Shown here: piece by piece, positions 1 through 13,046 of the stretch
Position numbering within the stretch: the stretch's first letter is position 1
Layout of the letters: each line of letters begins with the position of its first letter
DNA from: Allobosea sp. CRIB-10
Lineage (GTDB): Bacteria; Pseudomonadota; Alphaproteobacteria; Rhizobiales; Beijerinckiaceae
Reading direction: 5' to 3'
Assembly (NCBI RefSeq): GCF_900112185.1
Contig: NZ_FOKP01000016.1
Span: forward strand, 62,001-126,000
DNA length: 64,000 nucleotides
Made by a program: the position numbers and the translations under genes
Notes under the pieces: model-generated
Database searches by the model: none
Seen by the model: only the letters and a program-made list of their open reading frames with translations
What the model was told of the DNA's origin: nothing

Positions 1-267
1 GCGCAGCTTGAAGCCGGCGATGGCGAGGCGGGACTTGGTGATGACCGGCTTCTGGCCAGCGATCATGGCGAGGTCGCCGGCGGCGTTGTCGACCTTCTTG
101 CGGTCGGCAGTCGCTTCGCCAACGCCCATGTTGATGACGACCTTCTCGAGGGTCGGCACTTCCATGACGTTCTTGTAGCCGAATTCCTTGATCATCGCGG
201 GACGGACGACGTCCTCGTAATGCTTCTTCAAACGCGGCGAGAGAGCCGCCTGCTGAGCCTCAGCCAT
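1..267 (-). CDS. rplE: 50S ribosomal protein L5 (partial)
   Basis: This is the first 89 codons of L5, the 5S rRNA-binding protein of the large subunit central protuberance. The window edge removes the C-terminal half. The ATG is at 265-267 and the protein begins [20 protein letters not shown], followed by the typical NMGVGEA and AGQKPV segments. The start overlaps the end of rplX by 8 nt, which indicates translational coupling within the spc operon. The start is typical of alphaproteobacterial L5, which carries a short extension before the LKKHY core. Identification is from direct reading of the frame. Confidence 0.95.
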   Translation of the reverse strand, partial: MAEAQQAALSPRLKKHYEDVVRPAMIKEFGYKNVMEVPTLEKVVINMGVGEATADRKKVDNAAGDLAMIAGQKPVITKSRLAIAGFKLR

Positions 268-577
268 CGATCAGATCTCCCGAACGCTTGGCGAAACGGA
301 CCTTGCGGCCGTCATCGAGCACCTTGAAGCCGACGCGGGTCGGCTTGCCGTCCTTCGGATCGGCGACGGCCAGGTTCGACAGGTCGATCGTGGCCTCCTT
401 GCTGATGATGCCGCCCTCGGACTGGGCGGTCGCCTTGGTGTGCTTCTTGACCAGGTTCACGCCGCGCACGACGGCGCGGGCGTCCTTCGGCAGGACCTGG
501 AGCACTTCGCCGTTCTTGCCCTTGTCGCGGCCGGCGAGCACGACGACCTTGTCGCCCTTCTTGATCTTCGCAGCCAT
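260..577 (-). CDS. rplX: 50S ribosomal protein L24
   Basis: L24 is an assembly-initiator protein that binds 23S rRNA near the exit tunnel. The 105-residue product opens [20 protein letters not shown], a KOW motif, and ends KRSGDLIDG, which is normal length for alphaproteobacteria. I chose the ATG at 575-577 over the GTG one codon upstream. The ATG shares one base with the rplN stop (TGATG), a typical translational-coupling junction. The 3' end overlaps rplE by 8 nt. Confidence 0.97.
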   Translation of the reverse strand: MAAKIKKGDKVVVLAGRDKGKNGEVLQVLPKDARAVVRGVNLVKKHTKATAQSEGGIISKEATIDLSNLAVADPKDGKPTRVGFKVLDDGRKVRFAKRSGDLIDG

Positions 578-945
578 CACAGCACCTCAGGAGCGAGCGA
601 AATGATCTTCATGTGGTTCTTGGCGCGCAGCTCGCGCGGAACCGGTCCGAAGATACGGGTGCCCACCGGCTCCTTCTGGTTGTTGATCAGCACGGCCGCA
701 TTGCGGTCGAAGCGGATCACCGAACCATCGGGACGCTTGATGTCCTTGGCCGTACGAACGACGATCGCCTTCATGACGTCGCCCTTCTTCACGCGGCCGC
801 GCGGGATGGCTTCCTTGATCGAAACCACAATGATGTCGCCGATGCGGGCATAGCGCCGCTTCGAGCCGCCGAGAACCTTGATGCACATCACGCGGCGGGC
901 GCCGGAATTGTCGGCGACCTCGAGATTCGTCTGCACCTGGATCAT
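577..945 (-). CDS. rplN: 50S ribosomal protein L14
   Basis: L14 forms part of the subunit interface (bridges B5/B8). The 122-residue product starts [20 protein letters not shown] and contains the conserved [20 protein letters not shown] segment, so it is full length. It is the first gene after a 111-nt gap that separates it from rpsQ. This is where the S10 operon ends and the spc operon begins in Escherichia coli, so transcription may re-initiate here. Confidence 0.98.
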   Translation of the reverse strand: MIQVQTNLEVADNSGARRVMCIKVLGGSKRRYARIGDIIVVSIKEAIPRGRVKKGDVMKAIVVRTAKDIKRPDGSVIRFDRNAAVLINNQKEPVGTRIFGPVPRELRAKNHMKIISLAPEVL

Positions 946-1056
946 GGCCTTGATCCTTCCATTCCATATCAGCGCGGTTTCCGGACAAAGGCGGAGTGCC
1001 TAAGCCCGGACTACGACTGACGGGGGTCGATCGCCCCCTGGCCTCAATGATTCGAC
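946..1056 (-). promoter_or_regulatory. S10/spc operon junction with hairpin
   Basis: This 111-nt non-coding gap lies between rpsQ and rplN, far longer than the other gaps in this cluster. It contains a G5/C5 stem (1022-1026 with 1034-1038, 7-nt loop). No T-run follows on the minus strand, so it does not look like a simple terminator. By analogy with E. coli, the spc promoter or an L/S-protein feedback site could lie here. I could not pick a convincing promoter. Confidence 0.35.
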
Positions 1057-1299
1057 TTACGCCTTGGGAGCGTTGTCGAGCACAACCCAGCTTTTCAGCT
1101 TGGAAATGGGCTTCGACTCCTCGATCCAGACCGAGTCACCGACCTTGAACGACCCCGCCTCGTCATGGGCGTGATAGTTCTTCGAACGGCGCACCGTCTT
1201 CTTGAGGAGCGGGTGCGTATAACGCCGCTCGACCTTGACCACAACTGTTTTGTTTTGCTTGTCGCTGACGACGACGCCCTGCAGCACGCGCTTCGGCAT
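1057..1299 (-). CDS. rpsQ: 30S ribosomal protein S17
   Basis: S17 is a primary 16S rRNA-binding protein with an OB fold. The 80-residue product begins [20 protein letters not shown] and includes the family signature around [20 protein letters not shown]. Length and start match alphaproteobacterial orthologues. It lies 13 nt downstream of rpmC and is the last gene before the longer S10/spc gap. Confidence 0.98.
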   Translation of the reverse strand: MPKRVLQGVVVSDKQNKTVVVKVERRYTHPLLKKTVRRSKNYHAHDEAGSFKVGDSVWIEESKPISKLKSWVVLDNAPKA

Positions 1300-1312
1300 G
1301 GTCCCCTACTCC

Positions 1313-1525
1313 TCAGGCGCTCACTGCCGCGGTCTTCGACCGCTGCAGTGTCTTGATGCGGGCGATCTCCTTGCGCACCTGGGTGACCCGAGCGGTGTTC
1401 TCGAGCTGGCCGGTGGCGCGCTGGAAACGCAGGTTGAACTGCTCCTTCTTGAGCTTGAGAAGCTCGTCCTGGAGCTGGTCCGTGCTCATCACTTTGAGAT
1501 CGGACAGGCGTTGAGTCGATTTCAT
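1313..1525 (-). CDS. rpmC: 50S ribosomal protein L29
   Basis: L29 is a small helical protein at the exit-tunnel rim that contacts signal recognition particle and trigger factor. The 70-residue product has the typical two-helix pattern: an [20 protein letters not shown] helix, then [15 protein letters not shown] and a basic C-terminal helix ending in the [13 protein letters not shown] tail. It lies 10 nt downstream of rplP, with the conserved order rplP-rpmC-rpsQ. Confidence 0.97.
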   Translation of the reverse strand: MKSTQRLSDLKVMSTDQLQDELLKLKKEQFNLRFQRATGQLENTARVTQVRKEIARIKTLQRSKTAAVSA

Positions 1526-1535
1526 CTCGCCCTCC

Positions 1536-1949
1536 TTACTCGGCGATGCGCTGGATGAAGCGGGTCTTGATCGGCAGCTTGGCGGCGCCGAGACGCAGCG
1601 CCTCGCGGGCGATGTCCTCCGGCACGCCGTCGAGCTCGAACATGATCCGGCCCGGCTTGACCTTGGCCGCCCAGAACTCGGGCGAACCCTTGCCCTTACC
1701 CATGCGGACTTCGGTCGGCTTCTTCGAGACCGGCACGTCCGGGAAGATCCGGATCCAGACTCGGCCCGCGCGCTTCATGGCGCGGGTGATGGCACGACGG
1801 GCCGCCTCGATCTGGCGGGCCGTGACGCGCTCCGGCTCCTGGGCCTTCAGGCCGAACTGGCCGAAGTTGAGGTCCGTACCGCCCTTGGCGACGCCGGAAA
1901 TGCGTCCCTTGAACTGCTTACGGAACTTAGTGCGCTTTGGTTGCAGCAT
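1536..1949 (-). CDS. rplP: 50S ribosomal protein L16
   Basis: L16 organises the tRNA A-site region of the large subunit. The 137-residue product begins [20 protein letters not shown] and carries the conserved [20 protein letters not shown] segment and [20 protein letters not shown]. The length is the family norm. It follows rpsC by 18 nt in the canonical order. Confidence 0.98.
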   Translation of the reverse strand: MLQPKRTKFRKQFKGRISGVAKGGTDLNFGQFGLKAQEPERVTARQIEAARRAITRAMKRAGRVWIRIFPDVPVSKKPTEVRMGKGKGSPEFWAAKVKPGRIMFELDGVPEDIAREALRLGAAKLPIKTRFIQRIAE

Positions 1950-1967
1950 GGCTCTTCTCGATCAGCC

Positions 1968-2684
1968 TTACGCAGCCTGCTCGCGACGTTCGCGGCGCTC
2001 ACCACCGGAGCGGCCGCCCTCGTCCGAGAGGCGCTTGTCCTGGGCCATCGGGTCGTGTTCGAGGATCTCGCCCTTGAAGATCCAGACCTTGATCCCGCAC
2101 GTGCCATAGGTCGTGAAGGCGGTGGCGACGCCGTAATCGACGTCGGCGCGCAGCGTATGCAGCGGCACGCGGCCCTCACGGTACCATTCGAGGCGCGCGA
2201 TTTCCGCGCCGCCCAGACGGCCCGAGCAGTTGATGCGGATGCCCTCGGCGCCGAGACGCATCGCCGACTGTACGGCGCGCTTCATGGCGCGACGGAAGGC
2301 GACGCGGCGCTCGAGCTGCTGAGCGATCGAGTCGGCGACCAGGGTCGCGTCGATCTCGGGCTTACGCACCTCGACGATGTTGATCGTCACGTCGGCGTTC
2401 GTCAGCTTCGCGACCGTCTTGCGCAGCTTCTCGATGTCGGCGCCCTTCTTGCCGATCACCACGCCCGGACGAGCCGAATGGATGGTGACGCGGCACTTCT
2501 TGTGCGGACGCTCGATGATGATCTTCGAGACGGCGGCCTGCTTCAGCAGCTTCATCAGGGCGGCGCGGATGGCCATGTCCTCATGGAGCAGCTTGCCGTA
2601 CTCGCCCTTGTTGGCGAACCAGCGCGAATCCCAGGTCCGGTTGATGCCGAGACGAAGGCCGATCGGATTGATTTTCTGACCCAT
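1968..2684 (-). CDS. rpsC: 30S ribosomal protein S3
   Basis: S3 lines the mRNA entry channel and has helicase-associated basic residues. The 238-residue product starts [20 protein letters not shown]. The KH type-2 domain includes [19 protein letters not shown], and the C-terminal domain contains [21 protein letters not shown] short basic and Glu-rich tail ([16 protein letters not shown]) is typical of rhizobial S3. It lies between rplV (10-nt gap) and rplP. Confidence 0.98.
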   Translation of the reverse strand: MGQKINPIGLRLGINRTWDSRWFANKGEYGKLLHEDMAIRAALMKLLKQAAVSKIIIERPHKKCRVTIHSARPGVVIGKKGADIEKLRKTVAKLTNADVTINIVEVRKPEIDATLVADSIAQQLERRVAFRRAMKRAVQSAMRLGAEGIRINCSGRLGGAEIARLEWYREGRVPLHTLRADVDYGVATAFTTYGTCGIKVWIFKGEILEHDPMAQDKRLSDEGGRSGGERRERREQAA

Positions 2685-2694
2685 CGTTCTCTCC

Positions 2695-3078
2695 TCAGGC
2701 CTTCGCCGCCTGAACTTCGCGCACCACGATCGTGATGTTGGCGAAGGGCTTCATGATGCGGGCGCCACGGCCGCGGGCGCGGGCATGGAAGCGCTTCATG
2801 ACCAGCGCCTTGCCGACGAAAGCCTGGGACACGACGAGATCGTCGACGTCGAGATCATGGTTGTTCTCGGCATTGGCGATCGCGCTCTGCAGGCACTTGC
2901 GCACATCGGTCGAGATCCGCTTGCGCGAGAACTCGAGGTCGGCGAGCGCGGTCGAGACCTTCTTGCCGCGGATGAGCTGGGCGAGAAGGTTCAGCTTCTG
3001 CGGGGAGACGCGCAGGTTGCGCGCCACCGCCTTGGCCTCGTTCTCGGGCAGCGCACGGGGGGCGGAGGGCTTACCCAT
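2695..3078 (-). CDS. rplV: 50S ribosomal protein L22
   Basis: L22 has a beta-hairpin that lines the nascent-peptide exit tunnel. The 127-residue product contains [20 protein letters not shown] at the N-terminus and the tunnel hairpin region [19 protein letters not shown]. Mutations in that loop confer macrolide resistance in other bacteria; nothing abnormal is visible here. It lies 3 nt downstream of rpsS, so it is tightly coupled. Confidence 0.98.
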   Translation of the reverse strand: MGKPSAPRALPENEAKAVARNLRVSPQKLNLLAQLIRGKKVSTALADLEFSRKRISTDVRKCLQSAIANAENNHDLDVDDLVVSQAFVGKALVMKRFHARARGRGARIMKPFANITIVVREVQAAKA

Positions 3079-3081
3079 GGC

Positions 3082-3360
3082 TTACTTCCTCTTCGCCTTC
3101 TTGTCGGCTGCGTGGCCGGGGAAGGTGCGCGTCGGCGAGAACTCGCCGAACTTGTGGCCCACCATCTCCTCGGAGACGTTCACCGGCACATGCTTGTGGC
3201 CGTTGTAGACGCCGAACGTCAGACCGACGAACTGCGGGAGGATCGTGGAGCGACGGCTCCAGATCTTGATGACTTCAGAGCGGCTCGAGGTACGGGCGAC
3301 CTCGGCCTTCTTCAGGAGGTATCCGTCGACGAACGGACCTTTCCAAAGCGAACGCGCCAT
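3082..3360 (-). CDS. rpsS: 30S ribosomal protein S19
   Basis: S19 binds 16S rRNA in the head with S13. The 92-residue product begins [20 protein letters not shown] and contains [20 protein letters not shown] and the [18 protein letters not shown] signature, so it is complete. It lies 8 nt after rplB in the standard S10 operon order. Confidence 0.98.
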   Translation of the reverse strand: MARSLWKGPFVDGYLLKKAEVARTSSRSEVIKIWSRRSTILPQFVGLTFGVYNGHKHVPVNVSEEMVGHKFGEFSPTRTFPGHAADKKAKRK

Positions 3361-3368
3361 GACGGACC

Positions 3369-4211
3369 TCAGTTCTTCTTCTTGCGGGCGTGACGGCTCG
3401 ACACGATGAAGGTGTCGGTCCGCTTATTCGAGCGAGTCTTCTTGCCCTTGGTCGGCAGGCCCCACGGGGTGACCGGGTGGCGGCCGCCCGAGGTGCGGCC
3501 TTCACCACCGCCGTGCGGGTGGTCGACCGGGTTCATCGACACGCCACGATTGTGCGGACGCTTGCCGAGCCAGCGATTGCGGCCGGCCTTGCCGATGTTG
3601 ATGTTCATGTGGTCGGGGTTCGAGACCGCGCCCACGGTGGCATAGCACAGGCCGCTGATCAGGCGCTGCTCGCCCGAGTTCAGGCGGACGATGACGTAGC
3701 CCTGGTCACGGCCGACGATCTGGGCGTAGTTGCCCGCCGAGCGCGCCAGCGCCCCGCCCTTGCCGATCTTGAGCTCGACATTGTGGACGATCGTGCCGAT
3801 CGGCAGCGAGCCCATCGGGGCGGCGTTGCCGGGCTTCACGTCGACGCTGTCGCCGGCGACGACGGTGTCGCCCACGGCCAGACGCTGCGGCGCCAGGATG
3901 TAGGAGAGCTCGCCGTCCTGATACTTGATCAGGGCGATGAAGGCGGTGCGGTTCGGATCATACTCGATCCGCTCCACGGTCGCCGGCACGCCGGCCTTGC
4001 CCCGACGCTTGAAGTCGATCAGGCGCAGGGTGCGCTTGTGGCCACCGCCGCGGAAGCGGACGGTGACGCGGCCGAGGTTGTTGCGGCCGCCCGAGGACGA
4101 CTTGCCCTCGGTCAGAGCCTTGACCGGCTTGCCCTTGTAGAGCTCGCTGCGGTCGACGATCACGAGCTGGCGAAGGCTCGGCGTGATCGGCTTGAAACTT
4201 TTCAAAGCCAT
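3369..4211 (-). CDS. rplB: 50S ribosomal protein L2
   Basis: L2 is required for subunit association and peptidyl-transferase function. The 280-residue product starts [20 protein letters not shown]. It has the conserved C-terminal block [20 protein letters not shown], whose histidine in DHPHGGGEG lies near the catalytic centre, and ends in the basic tail [10 protein letters not shown]. Length is within a few residues of the family norm. Confidence 0.98.
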   Translation of the reverse strand: MALKSFKPITPSLRQLVIVDRSELYKGKPVKALTEGKSSSGGRNNLGRVTVRFRGGGHKRTLRLIDFKRRGKAGVPATVERIEYDPNRTAFIALIKYQDGELSYILAPQRLAVGDTVVAGDSVDVKPGNAAPMGSLPIGTIVHNVELKIGKGGALARSAGNYAQIVGRDQGYVIVRLNSGEQRLISGLCYATVGAVSNPDHMNINIGKAGRNRWLGKRPHNRGVSMNPVDHPHGGGEGRTSGGRHPVTPWGLPTKGKKTRSNKRTDTFIVSSRHARKKKN

Positions 4212-4225
4212 GATGACGATCCTTC

Positions 4226-4534
4226 TCAGAGGCCCGTGGTGACGTCGATGGAGTGGCCCTCTTCGAGGGTCACGACCGCCTTCTTGACGTCAGAGCGCTG
4301 GCCGAGACGGCCGCGGAAGACCTTGACCTTGCCCTCGGTGACGAGCGTGTTGACGCTCACCACCTTGACGTCGAACAGCTTCTCGACGGCCGCCTTGATC
4401 TGCGGCTTGGTCGCGGTCTTGGCGACTTTGAAGACGACCTTGTTGTGCTCGGAGAGCATCGTCGCCTTCTCGGTGATCACGGGGCCGACGATGACGTCGT
4501 AGTGCCGCGGATCGAGGTTCTTGGACTGGCTCAT
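4226..4534 (-). CDS. rplW: 50S ribosomal protein L23
   Basis: L23 sits at the exit tunnel and docks trigger factor and SRP. The 102-residue product contains [20 protein letters not shown] and the [20 protein letters not shown] segment. The ATG (4532-4534) overlaps the rplD stop by four bases (ATGA), the usual coupling junction. Confidence 0.97.
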   Translation of the reverse strand: MSQSKNLDPRHYDVIVGPVITEKATMLSEHNKVVFKVAKTATKPQIKAAVEKLFDVKVVSVNTLVTEGKVKVFRGRLGQRSDVKKAVVTLEEGHSIDVTTGL

Positions 4535-5151
4535 TTGAAGCGCGCCTCCAGCGCATCGACAGCCGAGCGCGTCAGCACGAGCTTGTCGCGACGCAGGATG
4601 TCATAGACGTTGATGCCCTGGACCGGCAGCACGTCGACGTTCGGGATCGAACGCGCGGCCAGGCCGAAGTTCACATCGATCTCGGCGCCGCCGATCACCA
4701 GCGCGCTCGACAGGTCGAGCTTGCCGAAATGGCCGAGCAGGATCTTGGTCTTCGGCTCCGCGAGCTTCGCGTCGTCGATGATGATCAGGCCGGCGTCCTT
4801 GGCCTTCGACGAAAGCGCATGGCGCAGGGCCAGGGCCTTCACCTTCTTCGGCAGCTCGTGAGCATGGTCACGAACGACCGGGCCGAAGGCCTTGCCGCCG
4901 CCGCGGAACTGCGGAGCGGAAGCCGCGCCGTGGCGAGCGCCGCCGGTGCCCTTCTGCTTGTAGATCTTCTTGCGCGAGCGATCGACTTCCGAGCGGCCCT
5001 TGGTCTTGTGCGTGCCGGCGCGGCGCTTGGCGAGCTGGTAGCGCACCATGCGGGCGAGCAGGTCGGCGCGCGGCTCGAGGCCGAAGATCGCGTCGGACAG
5101 TTCGAGCGAGCCGGCGTTGCCGCCGTCAAGAGTGACGATATCGAGTTTCAT
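4531..5151 (-). CDS. rplD: 50S ribosomal protein L4
   Basis: L4 has a tunnel-lining loop and in enterobacteria also represses the S10 operon. The 206-residue product starts [20 protein letters not shown] and carries [20 protein letters not shown] and the loop [21 protein letters not shown] chose the ATG at 5149-5151 because it shares one base with the rplC stop (TGATG). A GTG lies one codon upstream. Confidence 0.97.
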   Translation of the reverse strand: MKLDIVTLDGGNAGSLELSDAIFGLEPRADLLARMVRYQLAKRRAGTHKTKGRSEVDRSRKKIYKQKGTGGARHGAASAPQFRGGGKAFGPVVRDHAHELPKKVKALALRHALSSKAKDAGLIIIDDAKLAEPKTKILLGHFGKLDLSSALVIGGAEIDVNFGLAARSIPNVDVLPVQGINVYDILRRDKLVLTRSAVDALEARFK

Positions 5152-5885
5152 CACACGTTCTCCTCAGCCTGGGCCGCAGGAGCCTCGACAGTTTCGGCCT
5201 TGCTCTCGCCGGAAACCTTGAACTTGCCCGGCAGCGGGGCGTCCTTCGGCAGCGAGCGCTTGACGGCGTCACGGACGTGGATCCAGCCGCCGGCAACGCC
5301 GGGGACGGCGCCCTCGACCAGGATCAGGCCGCGCTCGGCGTCCGTCTGGACGACGCGCAGGTTCTGCGTGGTGACGCGCTCGGTGCCGAGATGGCCCGGC
5401 ATCTTCTTGTTCTTGAAGGTCTTGCCCGGGTCCTGACGGCCACCGGTCGAACCGATCGAGCGGTGCGAGATCGAGACACCGTGCGTAGCGCGCAGACCGC
5501 CGAAGTTCCAGCGCTTCATGCCGCCGGCGAAGCCCTTACCGGTGGTCGTGCCGGAGACGTCGACGAACTGACCGACGACGAAGTGGTCGGCGGTCAGCTC
5601 GGCGCCGACCGGAATCAACGCGTCGTCGCTGACGCGGAACTCGACCAGCTTCTGCTTCGGCTCGACCTTGGCAACGGCGAAATGGCCGCGCTGCGCCTTC
5701 GAGACGTTCTTGACCTTGGCACGGCCCGTCCCGAGCTGCACGGCGACATAGCCGTTCTTGTCCTTCGTGCGGTGCGCGACGACCTGGCAGTTGTCGAGCT
5801 TCAGCACGGTGACCGGGATGTGCTCGCCGGCATCGGTGAAGATGCGGGTCATCCCGACTTTCTGTGCAATCACACCGGAACGCAT
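5151..5885 (-). CDS. rplC: 50S ribosomal protein L3
   Basis: L3 is an early assembly protein whose extension reaches the peptidyl-transferase centre. The frame is open further upstream, but the true start is the ATG at 5883-5885. It gives [20 protein letters not shown], the family N-terminus, and is preceded by a strong AAGGAAGG ribosome binding site. The 244-residue product contains the signature [20 protein letters not shown] and [15 protein letters not shown] short acidic and Ala-rich C-terminal tail is typical of alphaproteobacteria. Confidence 0.96.
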   Translation of the reverse strand: MRSGVIAQKVGMTRIFTDAGEHIPVTVLKLDNCQVVAHRTKDKNGYVAVQLGTGRAKVKNVSKAQRGHFAVAKVEPKQKLVEFRVSDDALIPVGAELTADHFVVGQFVDVSGTTTGKGFAGGMKRWNFGGLRATHGVSISHRSIGSTGGRQDPGKTFKNKKMPGHLGTERVTTQNLRVVQTDAERGLILVEGAVPGVAGGWIHVRDAVKRSLPKDAPLPGKFKVSGESKAETVEAPAAQAEENV

Positions 5886-5954
5886 CGGTGCATACCTTCC
5901 TTTGGGGTCATGTCCATCCGGGGACACCGGAAACAGAGGACCCGTTTAATCGGA

Positions 5955-6263
<309 letters not shown>

Positions 6264-6283
6264 GGTCCTGGTGTCTCCGTGAC

Positions 6284-6316
6284 GTGAAAAGGCGAAAGCC
6301 CCGAAGGGCTCTCGCC
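6284..6316 (-). terminator. Rho-independent terminator after the str-operon tuf
   Basis: An 11-bp near-perfect stem (GGCGAAAGCCC at 6291-6301 with 6306-6316, one mismatch, CGAA loop on the plus strand) is followed on the minus strand by TTTTC. It lies 15 nt past the tuf stop and ends just upstream of rpsJ. It should end or attenuate the rpsL-rpsG-fusA-tuf transcript, so S10 operon expression needs readthrough or its own promoter. Confidence 0.8.
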
Positions 6317-6330
6317 CTCACGAAAACGCG

Positions 6331-7521
<1,191 letters not shown>

Positions 7522-7571
7522 CGTAGCCTCCGTCAGATCTCTTCAAGTGTTCCGTGTAATGCGTTCTTATA

Positions 7572-9647
<2,076 letters not shown>

Positions 9648-9683
9648 GGGAATGCTCTGTCTTTCCGGGTCGTAACGGACGAA

Positions 9684-10157
<474 letters not shown>

Positions 10158-10225
10158 CTAGTCTCCGGTCAATTCTTCTAAAACGGCGAACCGGCTGGGC
10201 CCCTGCCCGGCCGGTCCGACACTGA

Positions 10226-10597
10226 TTACTTCGGACGCTTGGCGCCGTACTTCGAACGGCGCTGCTTGCGGTTCTTGACGCCCTGCGTGTCGAGCACGCC
10301 GCGCAGGATGTGATAGCGCACGCCGGGAAGATCCTTCACGCGGCCGCCACGGATCATGACGACCGAGTGTTCCTGGAGGTTGTGACCCTCACCCGGAATG
10401 TAGCCGATGACCTCGAAGCCATTGGTCAGGCGCACCTTGGCGACCTTACGCAGCGCCGAGTTCGGCTTCTTCGGGGTCGTCGTATAGACGCGTGTGCAGA
10501 CGCCGCGCTTCTGCGGGCAGTTCTCGAGCGCCGGCGCGGTGTTGCGCGCCTTGACCGGCGAGCGCGGCTTGCGGATCAGCTGGCTGATTGTCGGCAT
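10226..10597 (-). CDS. rpsL: 30S ribosomal protein S12
   Basis: S12 controls decoding accuracy. The 123-residue product has [20 protein letters not shown] and [17 protein letters not shown]. The lysines whose replacement gives streptomycin resistance (in PKKPNS and GRVKDLP) are present, so this is the sensitive-type sequence. A GAGAGG ribosome binding site precedes the ATG. It is the first gene of the str operon and is separated from rpoC by a three-gene insert, whereas in many bacteria rpsL follows rpoC directly. Confidence 0.98.
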   Translation of the reverse strand: MPTISQLIRKPRSPVKARNTAPALENCPQKRGVCTRVYTTTPKKPNSALRKVAKVRLTNGFEVIGYIPGEGHNLQEHSVVMIRGGRVKDLPGVRYHILRGVLDTQGVKNRKQRRSKYGAKRPK

Positions 10598-10993
10598 TTA
10601 AGGCCTCTCGCTCCCTTGAGCGCTAGATGAATTTCGTGTCCATTCCGGCGCCGAGCGAGGCCATGACCAAACGAAGCCGCGCCATCGGCGCCCAATTACG
10701 GGGCCTCAGGCGCGTTCGCCATGCAGAGGAACACGGAACGAGCCCGCATTCATGCGTCCTGCCATGTCGTCGTTAGACGCTGGAATTCCGATGGAGTTTC
10801 GGTCGCGAACCTCGCTTGCAACAAAGGCAAGCGACAAACGTGTCCGACAGCCATCGACAGTGGCGCGCTTATGACTCAGGTAAGGATTCGCGTCAACCCC
10901 GGATTTGCCCCTTTGGACCCGTTCCGGTCAGCTTGTTCTGCAGGCTGAGCCGCGAAGCAGTCTCTGGGCTGAAAGTGAGAGGCGGATTCAGCT
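10598..10993 (-). promoter_or_regulatory. Upstream region of the str operon, no gene seen
   Basis: This 396-nt stretch lies between the end of the ABC exporter gene and rpsL. Apart from the rpsL ribosome binding site it has no convincing coding frame; a 75-codon plus-strand frame at 10721-10948 looks like chance. It must hold the str-operon promoter or leader if the operon is independently transcribed. I could not define a reliable promoter, and I see no clear terminator for the exporter gene, which ends at 10994 facing this region. Confidence 0.4.
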
Positions 10994-12991
10994 TCAATCG
11001 TCGTCATCCTCGGCGCTCGCCCGCATCTGGTCGTTCCAGAGCCTGCGGTAGAGGCCGCTGCGCTTGCGCATCAGGCTCGCATGGTCGCCGCGCTGCACGA
11101 CTCGGCCGGCCTCCATCACGATGATCTCGTCCATGTCGGCGACCGAGGTCAGCCGATGCGTCACGAACAGCAGGCTGCGGCCGCGGCCGATCTTCTTCAA
11201 GGTGCGGTTGATCGCGGCCTCGGTCGTCTGGTCGAGCGCCGAGGTCGCCTCGTCGAGCAGGAGAATCGCCGGATCGCGCAGCAGAGCACGGGCGATCGCG
11301 ATGCGCTGGCGCTGCCCGCCCGACAGGGTCTCGCCGCGCTCGCCCACGATGGTGTCGTAGCCCGCGGGCAGGCTCATGATGAACTTATGAATCTCGGCCT
11401 TCTTCGCGGCGGCCTCGACCTCGGCGTCCGATGCCTCGAGCGAGCCGAGCCGGATGTTCTCGCGCAGCGAGGTGTGGAACAGGACATTGTCCTGGAACAC
11501 CACCGCCATCTGGGCCCGCAGCGAATCGCGGGTGACGCTGGCGATGTCGACGCCGTCGATCGTAACTCGCCCCTGCTGCGGATCGTGGAAGCGCAGCAGC
11601 AGGCTGAGCAGCGTGCTCTTGCCCGCCCCGCTCGGCCCGACGATGGCGACGCGCGTGCCGGCGGGAATGGCGAGGTCGAGCCCGTCGATCTGGGCGCCCT
11701 CCCCGCCATAGGAAAAGCGCACGCCTTCGAAGCCGATCTCGCGCGCGATCCGCGGGCACTCGACCGCGTCCGGCCGATCGGAGACGCGGATCGGCTCGTC
11801 GAGGATGTCGCGCATGTGCCGGACGGCGCCGGAGGCGTCGATCACCACCGGAATGTACTGCGTCAGGTGGTTGAGGTTGTAGGTGATCTCCCAGAACACC
11901 GCCTCGAAGGCGACGAAGGTTCCGACCGTGATCACGTCGTTGAAGGTGAGATAGGCGCCGATCGCCAGCACGATCAGGTGCAGCCACAGCACCACGATGG
12001 TGATCGAGCGCTCGACCATGGTGTTGAGGAAGGTCGAGCGCGCCTGCGCCGCCCGCAGCACGCGATTGCGCTGGCCGAACCAGCGCTGCGAGATGCCGAC
12101 GAGACCAAAGGCCTTCACCACCGGCTGGGCGCCGATATTCTCCTGGACGACGCCGAGTTCGCCGGCCTGAGCGCGCTTGACCTCATAGCTGGCGGCGACC
12201 GCCTTCGGCGTGATCAGCCGCGGCCCGATCAGCGCGATCGGGATGATCAGCAGCGCCAGCAGGCCAAGCTCGGTGTTGAGGTAGATCAGCAGGGCGATGC
12301 CGGCCAGCAGCTCCAGCAGCGGCAGCGCGCCCCAATTGGCGAAATGGATGACCGCCTCTTCATAGGTGGTCATGTCGTTCGAGAAGCGCGACAGGATCTC
12401 GCCGCGGCGATGGCGCTCGTAGAAGCTCAATGGCAGCTTCTGGATATGCTCGAACAGCGAACGGCGCACATCAGTGGTGATCGCCGCCGTCACCTTGGCG
12501 TCGATCCATTCATACCAGATCGCAACCACCGAGGTGATGATCCCGGCAACGCCGAGCACGCTGAGGATGAAGATCAGCTCGCTGCGATCCTTGTCCTCGA
12601 AGACTTCGTCGAGAAGGTATTTGAGCGAGAGCGGCATCAGCACGTTGAAGGCCATCTCGACCAGCAGGCCGAGCCCCACCAGGGCGATGCCGAGCCGATG
12701 CGGCCCGAGATGCGGCCAGGTGAAGGAGAGGACGCCCTTCAGCGCCCCCGCGGCTTCGCCGGCGGTGTAGACGACCGGACCGTCATCGTCCTCGTCGTCC
12801 TCCTCCTCGTCATCCTCGTCATCGTCGTCCGCGTCGTCTTCCGCCTCGGCCGCGCCGGCCTGCAAAGCGCGCCGCTTCGGCTCCTCGGGCGGACGCGGCG
12901 CCGGCCGCTTCGCCGCGCCGGTGGCCTTCGCCGCCGGATCGGGCACGGCACCATTCTCGCCCGTGCCCGGCTTGACCTCGTCGTCGCTCAC
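10994..12991 (-). CDS. ABC exporter, fused permease-ATPase (half transporter)
   Basis: This is a 665-residue type I ABC exporter half-molecule, expected to act as a homodimer in the inner membrane. After a Pro/Ala-rich N-terminus, residues 51-70 are almost entirely Asp/Glu. The six-helix transmembrane domain follows (about 88-390), then the ATPase domain: Walker [10 protein letters not shown] at 452-460, LSGGQ at 556-560, Walker B ILLLDE at 576-581 and the H-loop histidine near 611. The C-terminus ends in another DDDD cluster. It starts 55 nt downstream of the FAD/methyltransferase fusion gene on the same strand, so it is probably co-transcribed and may export that enzyme's product. The substrate is unknown; lipid, glycan or peptide are all possible. 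Confidence 0.9.
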   Translation of the reverse strand: MSDDEVKPGTGENGAVPDPAAKATGAAKRPAPRPPEEPKRRALQAGAAEAEDDADDDDEDDEEEDDEDDDGPVVYTAGEAAGALKGVLSFTWPHLGPHRLGIALVGLGLLVEMAFNVLMPLSLKYLLDEVFEDKDRSELIFILSVLGVAGIITSVVAIWYEWIDAKVTAAITTDVRRSLFEHIQKLPLSFYERHRRGEILSRFSNDMTTYEEAVIHFANWGALPLLELLAGIALLIYLNTELGLLALLIIPIALIGPRLITPKAVAASYEVKRAQAGELGVVQENIGAQPVVKAFGLVGISQRWFGQRNRVLRAAQARSTFLNTMVERSITIVVLWLHLIVLAIGAYLTFNDVITVGTFVAFEAVFWEITYNLNHLTQYIPVVIDASGAVRHMRDILDEPIRVSDRPDAVECPRIAREIGFEGVRFSYGGEGAQIDGLDLAIPAGTRVAIVGPSGAGKSTLLSLLLRFHDPQQGRVTIDGVDIASVTRDSLRAQMAVVFQDNVLFHTSLRENIRLGSLEASDAEVEAAAKKAEIHKFIMSLPAGYDTIVGERGETLSGGQRQRIAIARALLRDPAILLLDEATSALDQTTEAAINRTLKKIGRGRSLLFVTHRLTSVADMDEIIVMEAGRVVQRGDHASLMRKRSGLYRRLWNDQMRASAEDDDD

Positions 12992-13046
12992 TGATCACCG
13001 GCGGGGCTGGACCAGCGCCCGCCGCTCCCTCTCGGATCGGATTGGC

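Noticed and set aside
11081..12994. Plus-strand frame (637 codons) opposite the ABC exporter
   Set aside because: The exporter strand has Walker A, LSGGQ and Walker B motifs; the opposite frame has none and is Asp/Arg-rich filler.
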